In this document: piece after piece, positions 24,069 through 34,783 of the stretch
Layout of the letters: every line of letters starts with the position of its first letter
Position numbering within the stretch: position 1 is the first letter of the stretch
NCBI GenBank assembly: GCA_032433595.1
Contig: JASWJB010000200.1
Span: 17,777-81,776 of the forward strand
Reading direction: 5' to 3'
Length of the DNA stretch: 64,000 nucleotides
Source of the DNA: Conoideocrella luteorostrata
Lineage: Eukaryota; Ascomycota; Sordariomycetes; Hypocreales; Clavicipitaceae
Position numbers and translations under genes: made by a program
Notes under the pieces: model-generated
Database searches by the model: none
Told to the model about the DNA's origin: nothing
Seen by the model: the letters and a program-made list of their open reading frames with translations, nothing else

Positions 24069-24584
24069 CTACGTTATTGAGGCCAGAGCAATGCTGTCGG
24101 ATAGCTTAGGTGTTTGTGTGAGTGGGTTATATGGTTAGTGCCATAAGGATTACGTTGCCTCTGGGCATAGGGTAGGGAGTTATGATAAGGGCGTCTGGGA
24201 ATGTAAGGATATTAATAGGGGGATTTGGACGAGGGATTCTTCTTCCATCATCACTGATCTTTCCATCAATGTACAAGAATTTGAACCTCTCCAATTGATG
24301 CTAATAATTGCACATTGGAAAATTGAAGGAATGAATAGAAAGTGATGAAGTTGTTAATGTCTGATGCTTTCTAAATTGACGGGGAATTCCTCCCTTTTAT
24401 TCTTAGATTCCGGACTTTTCTAAACCGGCAGATTCCTTCGATTTCCTCTGAATTCCGTGACCGCACAGGTAAAAACCTCCTGCAGTCATCCTCTAGCTCG
24501 TTCAACTGCTTTACTAATTCCCTCACTAATCTAGCTATTTATGGCACTGATATTCCTGAAAGAAGCAATTCTCTTCTCAACAGA
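24069..24584 (+). repeat. Repeat B, copy 1 (interrupted by solo LTR A)
   Basis: Repeat B starts at CTACGTTATTGAGGC and is split at 24094/24307 by the LTR. It resumes as GCACATTGGAAAATTGAAGG and runs to about 24584. It aligns with 34784-35062 and 38328-38625, sharing TCTGATGCTTTC--AAATTGACGGGGAATTCC, CCTCCTGCAG and CACTAATCTAGC. About 280 bp without the insertion. Class unknown. Confidence 0.6.
24095..24306 (+). repeat. Solo LTR A, copy 2, nested in repeat B
   Basis: Begins TGTCGGATAG and carries the internal AAGGATTACGTTGCCTCTGGGC, TAGGGGGATTTGGACG and TCCATCATCACTG blocks of the family. The flanks AATGC (24090-24094) and ATTGC (24307-24311) are a 5-bp target duplication with one mismatch. 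Uninterrupted repeat B has GCAATTGCAC-like sequence at this point, which supports the insertion model. Confidence 0.65.
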
Positions 24585-24659
24585 AATATGTGTTAATATT
24601 GTAAACATTGTGTACACGTCTAAAATACGGAGAAAGTATTCTAGGGCAAACTGTATTAA

Positions 24660-24850
24660 GTCAGCAAGATATATCCTCTAACCCAAGATGAAAAAAGGCA
24701 AAGGCTTAGAATTAAAGCCTATATCCATTGGTAAATCAACTACGTCTGTAGTTACTAGTACAAAACAATACTTATAGCCAAGTGTTTTTTGTAGAAAAAG
24801 GGGACAAAAGAGTAAAATAGAGTATCTTAAATAATAAAGAGGTGCTGATA
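24660..24850 (+). pseudogene. Short RIP-decayed fragment
   Basis: A frame reading KIYPLTQDEKRQRLRIKAYI at its start continues with TAA/TAG stops of CAA/CAG type. AT-rich. It looks like a small piece of a transposon or foreign gene hit by RIP. Family not recognised. Confidence 0.3.
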
Positions 24851-25324
24851 CTTAGGCTACTAAAGAACAGAGGATCCTTGAGTGGACGAGGAACTGTACG
24901 ACTAAAGGGGGGTGAACGGTTTCAACGGGTTACATGTTGCGAATATCGAGCGTGGCACGCGTGAGAGATTCAAGATCCTTGAACAACGGCCCATAGAGCG
25001 AGCTCACATAACCCTGGTACGTCTCCTGAAACGTCGCTACCGTAATATTCGTCTCTGTAATGTGTGCGGTGTGTACATAAGAAAACAAAATTGTTTAAAA
25101 AGAATATAATTACGTTGGATGGTATGGGTCCATCAGGGTTATTTATGAGTGGCTCGGCCCAAATAACATGAGCCGATGGAAAGCTGAGGAAGACAGCGCC
25201 AATCACGGGCTGACCCCACGTGACCTCAGCAAATCGCTAGCAAAACCCACCTGCGTGACTCACCTACCTACGTTGCTACAACCCAACGCCGCAACCCGCA
25301 AAAACACCTTACACCACTATCAAA

Positions 25325-25964
25325 ATGCTCAGACCGAGTCAGCGGCCACAGACGCTTCAAGTGTCGGACTTTAAACATGTAAGCAAGTTGCAGCTCAGCT
25401 ATTCTGATGTATGAAGAAGTGTTGACAATTTTACAGTACCTGAGGTTTCCCATGCTCCTATGGTACTACAAAGAGATCAACAAGGCCGGTTCATTGGGGT
25501 CAGATGTTGATGCCTTCTACCTCAACTTCTTGGCGGTAATCTTCACTGCGAGAGACAACTTCGGCGTTGAACTAGAATCACGACCTGCGACATATTTAGA
25601 CCTGTCTGACAGACCAGACTTCACCATCCGCTGTGTTAGGTACTTCAAGAATGGCAGAACCAAAAAGGTCATACTTTACGAGAACAAAAGGGAGGGGGAG
25701 TCCCAACCGAATATATGGACCGATGCGTTGGATCAAGTTGTCAAGTATGCGAACCTGGTCCGCGAGGAAGATCAGAGTGACGATGATACCATTTACCTCA
25801 CGGTAAACGTCGGAACCTATCTCCGGTTCTATGAGCTTCCTGGAAAATCGAGCGAGCCAATAGACTGGGCGCCAGCAGGAGGCCGCTACTACGAATTGGC
25901 TGATGACGAGGAGGACGTGTGGAAGTTTTGGAATCAAATTCGTGACGTAGTCAAGTCACCTTAA
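25325..25964 (+). CDS. Small PD-(D/E)XK nuclease-like protein
   Basis: Two exons: 25325-25378 and 25437-25964, with a 58-bp intron (GTAAGC..TTACAG) and phase 0; 193 aa. The ATG sits in a CAAAATG context. The central part has RPDFTI (about residue 77) followed about 20 residues later by VILYENKRE. The Asp ... Glu-x-Lys arrangement, with a helix after it (DALDQVVKYANLV), is the hallmark of the PD-(D/E)XK restriction-endonuclease fold. Fungi carry many small orphans of this kind in accessory regions; their substrates are unknown. The product is acidic, with no signal peptide. Neighbours are repeats and pseudogenes, so a mobile or recently acquired origin is plausible. Confidence 0.65.
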
Positions 25965-26111
25965 TGCTGGTGTTGTCGGATATCACGGAGGGATATCGCG
26001 GCGGCTATCACTAGGGCTTACAGCAGCAAATTGATGGAAGACGACGGAGTTGAGAGGAATCGGGAGGCCCCACAAGCAGGAAGAAGAGGTATAAATTGAA
26101 GCATTCTGATG

Positions 26112-27180
26112 AGTCTGTCGGAGGAGGAAATCTGCATCTTTCTGTGAGCCGGTTATACATGAGAGCATAGCGAAACATAATCTGCGTATTGAATGTCTAC
26201 AATGCAGAGAGTACTTTGCTGACGATGAGGCATTCCACAACCACGCAGAAGAACGACACCCAGCATTCGCAACAGCTTATTACCAAGCACGCCGAAAGGA
26301 CGATAGGCCGTACGTTCTTATGAAAGGGTTTTGATTTCGGGGAAAGCGGAACATTATCAGAGCTAAGGGCAAGGCCAACGAAGTTCAATGCCCAATGCCA
26401 AACATAATATGCAAATCGTCGTATTTTACGGCAAATTTCATCAGACGCTTTCGACTTTCTCACGCGCGCGAAAGATTTCAGTGCCTCCGCTGCAATAAGA
26501 GTTTAGGTCAATCGTCATTAAGGTGTCATGATAAGAGCTGTTGTGTTGAAGCTGAAAACCCGAAGAGGCCTCATCTTGCTCAACCTTCGGAGGTAACCAC
26601 AGCAGAACAAGACAACGCTCTCAATAATATCACCAATACACAGAGTATCAGCTGCAATCACATCTTGAGCTCATCGCCACTGTCTATTAGGCATAGCCCG
26701 GCCCTTCAAATGTTACAGGGGGTTGTTTGGTCCACCGATCAGTACTCCACTCCGGACTACGCGGAACCACAGCCGGCTCTTGGTCTCAATATGCTGAATT
26801 TGGATTACGGTAAAGATAATTTTGGATCCTGTCAGCCGATGGGACATTTTAGCCTTCTAGACGCCACTAGAAGATTCCACATTCCCTGTGAGCTGGAACT
26901 GTTGGATTACACGGGTGTGTGTGTGGACCGGATATGTGGATACACGGGCTGTGAGAGAAAGGTTACGTGGCCTCTGGGCCTAAGGCAAGAATTCAGGACG
27001 AAAGTGTCTCAGATTATAGGGGTATTTATAGGGGGATTTGGACGGGACCATCAGACGAGGGATTCTGGATCCATCATCTAAGTAACACAGCTCATCCCAT
27101 GAATGCAAACATCGTTGAACCTCTCCTATCAATTCCAACAGGAACATGAATCCCAATTTGGATTTCTACAATCAGCCTGA
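26112..27180 (+). pseudogene. C2H2 zinc-finger gene, broken by a stop and a solo LTR
   Basis: One frame runs from a TGA near 26111 through a single internal TGA (26332-26334). It encodes at least three fingers: CLQCREYF..H-H---RH (26190-26260), CPMPNIIC..H (26388-26460) and CLRCNKSL..C (26480-26540), followed by a Ser/Pro-rich region. The internal TGA could come from CGA or TGG. The 3' end is split by a solo LTR at 26900-27140: the frame runs into LTR sequence and stops at 27081. Skipping the LTR and one target copy, it continues for about a dozen codons to a TGA near 27180. No ATG is found in frame at the 5' end. Probably once a DNA-binding protein; now broken. Confidence 0.65.
26895..27145 (+). 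repeat. Solo LTR A, copy 3, with perfect target duplication
   Basis: The LTR proper is 26900-27140 (241 bp), with ends TGTTGGATTAC and AATTCCAACA, the typical Copia-type TG..CA inverted termini. It is flanked by GGAAC on both sides (26895-26899 and 27141-27145), an intact 5-bp duplication. A TATA-like GGGGTATTTATAGGGGG lies inside. The intact termini and duplication suggest this is the youngest copy in the window. Confidence 0.85.
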
Positions 27181-27194
27181 GAATTCTTGCGTAG

Positions 27195-27280
27195 AATATA
27201 AGCCCTAATTACGGCAACTGGAGAAGAATTCAGTGGGCCTACACTTTTGCTCCATAGTCGAGGGGTTAGTTGTTCCAACA
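27195..27280 (+). repeat. Direct repeat pair, left copy
   Basis: About 86 bp ending in TTGTTCCAACA, repeated in diverged form at 27423-27510. Shared blocks are AAGCCCTAATTACGGCAACTGG / GAGCCCCTAATTGCAGCTACTGG, then AG--GGCCTACACTT. The spacing is about 230 bp. Confidence 0.5.
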
Positions 27281-27422
27281 GGAATGCGGCTTAGTACGAA
27301 AGCTACTGCGCAAGGTTAGGAGTCACGGCTGAAGTACAAGAAGAATCCTCTACATTGATCGTTGGCAAGCCAGGTTTGTGCAGAAGCGAAGATGCCGGAG
27401 TGCCAGTTACATTTGTCGGGCG

Positions 27423-27510
27423 GAATCTGAGCCCCTAATTGCAGCTACTGGAAAGTCCAGTAGGCCTACACTTCTCTGCTCTAGTGGTCGAGCGGTAAAT
27501 TGTTCCAACA
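27423..27510 (+). repeat. Direct repeat pair, right copy
   Basis: Second copy of 27195-27280, ending in the same TGTTCCAACA. The two copies may be remnants of a tandem duplication. Confidence 0.5.
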
Positions 27511-27760
27511 AATGGAAATTCCTTCCGTTCCTAGCTAATTACGTCGCGATCTGGTTGGACTTAGGAAGCTAAGCCAGCGACAATCTCATCCCAATTAATT
27601 TGCGTAGCGGCTTGTACTCGGTCGCGTGTGCAGGAATACGCAAGTCATTACTCCGTAGCGAGGTGGTGTATGCGGAATTAGTCCCCTTGTCCACCTCTCC
27701 CCCGTGTCTTACGAGGCCGTCTTGATTGGTTTCAAGAGCCTGAGCTAATGGATGCCTGAT

Positions 27761-28312
27761 CTAGAGAACCAGCAAGGGAGTCTTCGACGCGCCTTTGTGT
27801 GGCTTTCGAACGTAACTGTCCCCATCAGTCCGAGGTGATCCCTGACCGAGACATTGTGGTAGGCTCTTGCGAAGCTTAAACTCGCTGCTGACGAGATTGG
27901 GCAGAGACCAAACATACTCTAGCTGATGCTGAGATGGGAAAAAGGCTTCGGACAGGAAGGACGGGCATGAAGCAACTTGCTTCCAGAGATTTTCTCGTTC
28001 GCTGGCAAAATCTGTCCATGGGATGATGCGTTGAGGATAAGATCGGCCGGTCGGGCTGGTAGGTTCTCCTTGAGACGTGGGGGAACGATCTGACACAACC
28101 ATGAGATTGAAATCGGGAGTGAGACATCTTTCGAGATACCGGAGTAACGTTAACGGTAGGGATGAGCTTGCTTCGCGTCGGAGTTGTTCCCCCTCGCAAC
28201 GTCGTTCTGCAAAGGCGCGGCTTTCAACAGCTATATGCAAACATCTTTCTTTCTCGCGAAGGCGTTCTTGTGCTTGGAGCTGCTCCCGCAGCCTCTTTAT
28301 GTCTTCTTCCAT
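27761..28312 (-). pseudogene. Truncated N-terminal fragment of a large fungal kinase/nuclease-type orphan
   Basis: Starts MEEDIKRLREQLQAQERL, a coiled coil of about 45 residues. It then contains LLRYLERCLTPDF and a segment with PTSQGEPTSP and RIIPWTDFASER. This pattern (coiled coil, then L-EYLE-CH, then a PW-DF block) opens a widespread fungal family in which a PD-(D/E)XK-like region and a kinase domain normally follow. Here the frame shifts near 27840: a different minus-strand frame carries HLGLMGTVTFESHT, the expected next motif. The rest of the protein is missing. The remaining 183-codon frame is therefore a fragment. Confidence 0.5.
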
Positions 28313-29526
28313 AAAGCCGATTTGGCTGCAAGTAGCCGGCCGTTACCCTGGGATTCGAAGAGAAGCGCATGGCGAAAGTGGCGGATGTTTATGCTCTATG
28401 TACCTGGCCTTATTCTCGTGCCTGTTGTCTGGCTGTGGCGTAATTAGCGTTGGGCATTCTGGTTGTGTTGAGTCCTCCCTCTCCACTACATCCAAGACTG
28501 ATAAATGGAGTCCGTACTGGCTCCTGTATTTATACTTGAAGCAAAGTACGCACTGCTCCACCTGTTCTACACACTAGGTGTCCTCATTGCTACCCGGCCG
28601 CGATGGGAAGTTGTGACATACTGTTGAGTTGCGACTTGTACCTTGAGCTACAAATTTGACGTCATCATCATTACTGTGAGGCGTTCTCACGGTACATGGC
28701 GGACATTAGATGAGAACGAGATCGCAGCCGTTTAGGCTTTGTTGGCGCGTTCGTTAACAAATACTTCGTCAAACCCTTTAGAAAGAGCAGGGACTGACTG
28801 AGGTTTATTGAAGGACGCGAGAAGCCATACACCTTTGTGTCATTGCCACCGTAGACGATCTTGCCCCGAACAGCCAGTTGCATTTAAAACATTGTTGCGT
28901 ACCTGACGGACACTAATTGGCGGCCGTCTCAGCGCCACTCATATCTTTTTCTTCTTTTGCCGTCTTATGTTTTGGAGAAAGATCATCATACCCTCGCCCC
29001 ACACTCGGCCGCCAGCAATGGCTACGGCCTTGACCGCAGAGAACACAAATCAAATTTGCAACGCGGACCGATGACGGCCGTCGTGGTCGTAGGTGGCGGC
29101 GAAGCAAGGTCGGCACGACACTACTGGCCGTCAAAAGGAAGCGATCTCAAGAGTCTCCACCACTCTCACTTCCCTGATAGGCGAGGAGCAGGGATCCGGC
29201 TACTTCCGTTCCCCTGTTGCCTCCCATTCGCGGCCCCGTGTCTGTCGCCCGTTCTGAGTCCTGGCCTGTCACACGTACCATTTGCTCGCCCGGACTCGGT
29301 CCTCCAGCGGAAGGGTCCTACACGATGTGGAAGTATCTGTACCTGTGACATGCAGTTGTTGCTTGTTTCGCTGCGCGTCTTGTTTTGCTGCGTGTCCGTC
29401 TGGGTAGTAGGGGATGCATCTTTCTCAGCTGGCCGCGCAGTTGTCTCCCGATAGGTGCAGCCCAGCTTTTCCCCCTTGATCAAATTACTGTCTCGTATGG
29501 ACGGGCCGAAATCCACTCTCTAATGC
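28313..29526. other. Intergenic, no gene seen
   Basis: Overlapping frames up to 165 codons occur on both strands (28957-29454 plus, 29166-29516 minus). None has recognisable features; they look like chance frames in GC-balanced DNA. Confidence 0.4.
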
Positions 29527-30845
29527 ATGTGTTGTTTAAATATTGCCACATCAAACGATGTTTCGCGTTTTCATCGCCATCTGGCAGCCTCGATCAATCC
29601 CATGATGTCTCTCGACTCTCACATTAAAACTGGGCATGGGCCTCCCACATGTGTTGGAAATTCACATACAATTAAACTGCCATCCAGCCTGAACGACCTG
29701 GCAATCAAATCGGCTCCGTCCGGTCGCTCGCCAAAGTCCAACGCTATAGTAGGTAAGTCGAAACCTTTTTGTCAGCTAGCGTTGGTACACAATAGCTAAC
29801 CTAGTATTATTACTACTTAGGCACCGTAACGCCTCCCGCCAATGGATACACCCCATGGATGCCTGGTGCATATCGGTCTGAACAAACTACAATCGGGCTC
29901 CCGCCCCCCCCTTCGACCCCAGAGAGTAACAGCTCGAAGGACAATTCGGCTGAAGGCAAGGCGCTGCTATCATCAACGGCTACGGCAGTGATAACAAATT
30001 CTCCTCAGAAACTCAGTTCTATGCTGGCTCCTCGGCTTTCCCACAATGAATCTTCTGATGCCCGGATTGGGGACTCTCTGAACAAGAAGCCATCAGCATG
30101 CTCCGTTCAATCAGCCGTACGCAATTTGCACCGTGGCAACCGCACTACCCAGGCCTTGCGGCAAGGCGAGTCTGCCGTCAGATCTGGCGCTCGAGGCGAG
30201 CACGTTCATAAGAGTGCTATTGGTGACGGCGACGATACTTTTGACTGGGAGGACGACATTGAAGATGATGGCAAATCGAGCATCGATGATACGGTTTTCC
30301 AGCGCATTGAGTGTACGGACAACCTAGCCTCACGCCCATCCCTCATCACGCTCATGTTGGCGCAGAACGAGCGAGCCAATCTTCTGACCAACAACACCTC
30401 GCAACCCCCACCTCCTATCCAGGAAACCCGTGTCGCTCGCCATGAGCCCTGCATGGGAGAACCTCCCAAAGACCCGGATGAAGCTCTTCCTATGCGATCT
30501 TTGGGTGTCAAACCCATCAGCAAAGTTCCTCGATCCAGCAGCGCCCAGCCCATCACAGCGATTCCCACACCTATCCTCTACCAGGCGGCTCTTTCTCCCC
30601 AAGCCACCCGCCGCAACATGGTGGCTACCGAGCTTTCCGAATCTCTCCGATGTAACATGCTCTTAGAGCGACAGCAGAAAACAAAAACTTCGCAAGCGTC
30701 CCTTAAGCGACGCCATACTTCTCATGATGTTGCCAACCTAAAGCAATATCCTTGTATGAAGGCAAGCGAGGACGCGGTAGCCCGCAGCTGGAATGAATAC
30801 CTTTTGAAGGACGCTTTTAACGGATACCACTCCAGGGGCTGGTAA
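29527..30845 (+). CDS. DUF3295-domain protein (Reg1/areA-like regulator family)
   Basis: Two exons are supported: up to 29752 and 29821-30845. The intron is 68 bp (GTAAGT..TACTACTTAG), phase 1. The C-terminal part has TFDWEDDIEDDG, then SRPSLITLMLA (about residues 170-215 of the model), and near the end RRNMVATELSESLR, ERQQK, KRRHTSHDVANLKQYP and a final YHSRGW. These are the conserved segments of PF11702 (DUF3295). Members often have an N-terminal DUF1752/areA GATA-like domain and are linked to glucose or nitrogen regulation. That domain is not visible here, so the gene may be 5'-truncated or have further upstream exons. Possible starts are 29527, 29602 and 29605. A solo LTR begins 36 bp downstream. 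Confidence 0.75.
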
Positions 30846-30881
30846 ATGTTCATGCACGCCTCAGCCAGTATGGATAACTCT

Positions 30882-31116
30882 TATCGGAACCATTTGGAGA
30901 GGTTCGAATTCTCGCGCATTGATGAGAAGATCTGCGTTACATTGATGATGGAAGAGAAATCCCTCATCTGACGGCCCTGTCTAAATCTCTCTACTTATAC
31001 CCATACATTCCTAGACGACCTTGTCATAACTTCCTGCCCTGTTCCTAATGGCCACGTAATCCTTATGGCATTGACCGTGTAGTCCACGCTCTCTCTCATA
31101 CATGGGCCATCCAACA
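30882..31116 (-). repeat. Solo LTR A, copy 4
   Basis: Minus-strand copy of 235 bp. Its 5' end on the complement is TGTTGGATGG (31116) and its 3' end is near 30882. Flanks ACTCT and ATTCT are a 5-bp target duplication with one mismatch. It carries the conserved AAGGATTACGTGGCC and GGGATTT--CTCTTCCATCATC blocks. Confidence 0.65.
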
Positions 31117-32968
31117 ATTCTTCGAAAGCTGCGCGGTGGACTGGACCAGCAAAGCATCAACGTTATTTTTCTCTCTATCAACTTGAGCAAGCGGCCGCGG
31201 AAACAATGAATAACTGAGCGTCAATTCAGCCTCGCCAAACTCTCGCGAGGTTGCCAACCCAAACCCATAACCCGACCAAGTGTGTATGACGGCCAACATT
31301 GGACTCGGAAGAGCCAGCTACGTTCAGTACTTGCCAACGGAGCCGCGAACCATAATTCCGGCAAAGAAGGAGTGAAAACCAGTAGCACTCACGACTTTCA
31401 TAATAGTCGGCGCGACAGACAATATCCACAGTTCACCACCAAATGTTTGCGGTAGTGAATTGTCACCGCTGTGACTTTAGCTTTATCCTTCTTTTGCTTC
31501 AATTTATGTTCTTTCTTTCCTTTCTCTCTTTTCTTCTTTTCTTCAGCTCTCTTGGTCTTTCGCCTTTTATCATTATGAGTATATTTCGTCCGTTCTATGC
31601 AAAGCATGAATATGCAAGCCAGCACAGTCACCTGATCCTCTTTGTTCTTGATCAGTCAAAAGGCGCTAGACGAGTTCCATTGTTTGTTTTTATTTCGTCT
31701 TTATTTTTCCTTTTCGTCTGTCATGACTATATATTATACCCTGTTGGAATCGACATGCGAGACTGGTACACTACAGCGCGTGATAATAATGTTAGTTGCA
31801 AGCATTTATACCTCAAAATCATTCAGAACTTGTGTTTTTATGGGCTTAGCGGACTGGGTAGCTTCGTAAAGCCTCAGTGTGGAACAGGTGTGAAAAACAC
31901 CGAGCCATGCATGTCTGTGGGTTGCACAGGGTGTTGTGTAAGGTATTGATATCAGCGCGGTTAAAATGTAATGTAATATATTCAATAATTTGTTCTCTAT
32001 CTAAGACGAGGAAACAAGTCAGGGAGAAAGCCCTGATATCATCGAATAAATATTGTGGCCAAAAGGTGACCACGTGACCTGCTCCGTGCTTCCTATTGTG
32101 CTCGACGAGGGATGCTAACAATGTCTAATAGCCATCGCTGTAAACCAATGAAACCTGGCAAGTCCGCTAACGTTGTTGGTTCTAATATCTCGTGTTGTGA
32201 GCTCTATGTCGTGGTTTACCATGATGCCGTACAAGAAAGTGTCTTGTTTCGACGATCGATCCTTTGAACGAGCGAAGTAGCTTCGGCCGAGGCGGCTCAA
32301 CCGGTCGTGCACGTGCCGGAAGAACCATCGCCGTGAAAGGCGGAGCTAGGGCTCTTTATGATGGCGGCTCTGAGACCCAGTAATCACATTCCAGCTCACA
32401 TAATTGGTATTCCAGATCAGCTTCAGCGCAGGCCTGGGTACAAAGAGGGGCGACTTGCCCATTCATTGCCCCATCGTCGCGAAGTGTGCAGTCAATCTAC
32501 GCTGGGATCACATGAAGAGGAATCATGAATTTGGCCAGCTCGCCGATTGAGTTTATTCACGGAGTATCACCAGGGGTGGTGGATCGAAGCGATTTCGTGC
32601 AAAGAGGACTTTGAGCACTGGCTAGTGTGTCATAAAGAGATATTGAGAGTCCTAACTATCTAACGCCTAGCTGTGAATTAATAGCCCTAATAATGCCGCA
32701 AGTAATTAGTGAACTGGCCTTTTATCACGTGGAGTGCGACCATGATGTGTCACCATTGTTCAACAGAGTTAGAACAATGTGGTGTATATAGTGTTCATTG
32801 GGCAACGTCCTTTATTGGAATACAAGTGTCTAGCTGAGCATCCAACACTACTAAAAGCAGGGGTTTCTCACCCATTTAGGGCCCCATAGTGTATTGCTCT
32901 CTTTTCATAATTTGAAGAATTAAGATCAGTTTGCCGCGTGCAAATTAAAATCCACGGAAAGTAGAGAG
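31117..32968. other. Intergenic, no gene seen
   Basis: A long pyrimidine-rich tract (31480-31600) creates a T-rich hydrophobic frame of 168 codons that I do not accept as a gene. Nothing else was supported. The last 100 bp are AT-rich and likely hold the promoter of the next gene. Confidence 0.4.
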
Positions 32969-33832
32969 ATGTCTTTCATTTGGGGAACAAAAGAACCGGA
33001 CAGCCCAGAGCAGGGTCCAGAGGTAATGCCACCGACGGATGCTATGCTGTTTGGATCGGACTACGTGGAGTGCGCATATGTTGAAGGTGCAGACTGTGGG
33101 TTGGTCTTGAAATGGGACATTGAATTAGCCTCGGACCGAAGACAGTGGATTTTGGACATGGTTGAAGACCCGGCGTATGTGGCGGCGGTACAGTCCCTGC
33201 AGACGGAAGCGGTTTCGGTTCAGCATCGGTTGCGTTTGGCACGTATATTTGCACACAAGGTGCTACTAGAAGCAGAGAGACGGGGGGACGCTACTATTAC
33301 GTGGTGCCGTATGGACAAGACGAAGGGAGTGTCGAAGTGGGATACGAGGAAGGACATCCGGCTGGAAGGAGTAGGACCGTGGACGGCTATCTGGCTGTAT
33401 TCTGATATGTGCGACGCTGCGACATGGGGAGAAAGACGAGGAGGAAGGCAAAGGGGGCTGGCAATGCCTTGGGTTAAGCCTCTCTGGTATTCGCGGGGTG
33501 GAACACCGTATGAGTACGCGATGATGAGAGTTGCCGGCGGGAGCATATATCGACCTGATGCGTGTTGGCTGAGCGTTGGGTATCACTGGGAGAAGTGGTC
33601 TCCACTGCAGCGAGAGTGTGTGAACACATGGATGTGTCTACAGTCGGTGGCTATTATCGGAGAGCATTCGGGATACGTGAGACGCGATGGTAAGCCCGAT
33701 GACTGTGTGAACGGACCTGTTTTCAACAACGATACAGGAACAGAGATTGACTGGTGGAATTCGCTACGAGACAGGGTAGGAGTACTGCTGATAAATGCGT
33801 TTATCACTCAGGGACAAATAGAAGAACTGTAA
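32969..33832 (+). CDS. Orphan protein, tryptophan-rich, unknown function
   Basis: A single exon of 287 aa with clean coding character and ATG at 32969. It has no signal peptide or membrane segment. It is rich in Trp, with motifs WDIELASDRRQW, ITWCRM, WTAIWLYSDMC, GGTPYEYAM, HWEKWSPLQRE, NTWMC and EIDWWNSLRDR. I do not recognise the family. A decayed paralogue at about 22400-22860 conserves the ITWCRM-to-WMC core in the same order, which indicates a real, formerly expanded gene family. It lies between a repeat-rich segment and a solo LTR 96 bp downstream. Confidence 0.7.
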   Translation: MSFIWGTKEPDSPEQGPEVMPPTDAMLFGSDYVECAYVEGADCGLVLKWDIELASDRRQWILDMVEDPAYVAAVQSLQTEAVSVQHRLRLARIFAHKVLLEAERRGDATITWCRMDKTKGVSKWDTRKDIRLEGVGPWTAIWLYSDMCDAATWGERRGGRQRGLAMPWVKPLWYSRGGTPYEYAMMRVAGGSIYRPDACWLSVGYHWEKWSPLQRECVNTWMCLQSVAIIGEHSGYVRRDGKPDDCVNGPVFNNDTGTEIDWWNSLRDRVGVLLINAFITQGQIEEL

Positions 33833-33927
33833 GGAAGGCGAAATGGAAAACATGGAATTATTCGATCACATCAAAACTGGGAATAGCTTCTGTTCAACTT
33901 CAAGAGGTACCAGCAGGAAGCTAACCC

Positions 33928-34151
33928 TGCAGGATTACACGTGTGTGAGAGTGGATATGTGGATACACGGGCTGTGAGAGAAAGGATACGTAGCCTCTGG
34001 GCCTAAGGCAGGAATTCAGGACGGAAGTGTCTCAGATTGTAGGGGGATTTGGACGGGACCGTCAGTCGAGGGATTCTGCATCCATCATCTAAGTAACACT
34101 GTACATTCCATCAATGCGAACAAATTTGAACCTCTCCTATTAATTCCAACA
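33928..34151 (+). repeat. Solo LTR A, copy 5
   Basis: Begins TGCAGGATTACACG and ends AATTCCAACA (224 bp). Flanks AACCC (33923-33927) and AGCCC (34152-34156) are a target duplication with one mismatch. Closely similar to copy 3, including TGTGGATACACGGGCTG. Confidence 0.7.
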
Positions 34152-34156
34152 AGCCC

Positions 34157-34783
34157 CCGGAGTGAAGGACAGGTTCCGATTCAGCTACTCGCAGGGTAGT
34201 ATGGGGCGCAGTCGGATCGTAGCACTATTCTTTATCTTTTCTTCTTGTTCTTTGTTTTGTCTTTGTTCGAGGTACCGAGCGGGGTTTATGAATACATCTA
34301 TTTTGCGGGGGCACAACATGCTAACAGGGGTATTTTTAAAAATTAAAAAGGCCGAAAGACGTTACCTAAAACCTAGGTGCGAAAATTTATTTTTAGAAAA
34401 TTAAAAATAAAAACAGAGAGATAAATAAGTCCATGTAGTCTCAGCGTAGTGTCGATGAAAAAGCCAAGTACGCCTTGAACATCACTCACCAATACAATAT
34501 AGCCTATACTTGTGTCCCAAGCCTATAATATGTTCCACGTGTTCGAGGCGCGCTAGTACCGCAATTGCTACTATGCTATAAGATTCAGCAGAGGGGGAGC
34601 TTCTCTATACTTTCGGATGTTTATTGCCGCACATAGATACTCTTATGGACACTTAATCTTATAGGTCCAATTATCCCTATGCTTTTGTGGCATTCCAATG
34701 CAAACCAACATCGAGGAAGTCCGCCAAGACCCTCGGACCTAGCAGAATTTGCACTAATGAAGATGCATAAATACAGCAATACT
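34157..34783. other. AT-rich spacer, no gene seen
   Basis: Contains an A/T-rich stretch (34330-34420). A short frame at 34162-34404 has no motif. Confidence 0.35.

Noticed and set aside
28957..29454. A 165-codon frame
   Set aside because: No recognisable features; opposite-strand frame equally long; likely chance.
31443..31949. A 168-codon hydrophobic frame
   Set aside because: Derived from a pyrimidine tract; its apparent membrane segment is compositional.
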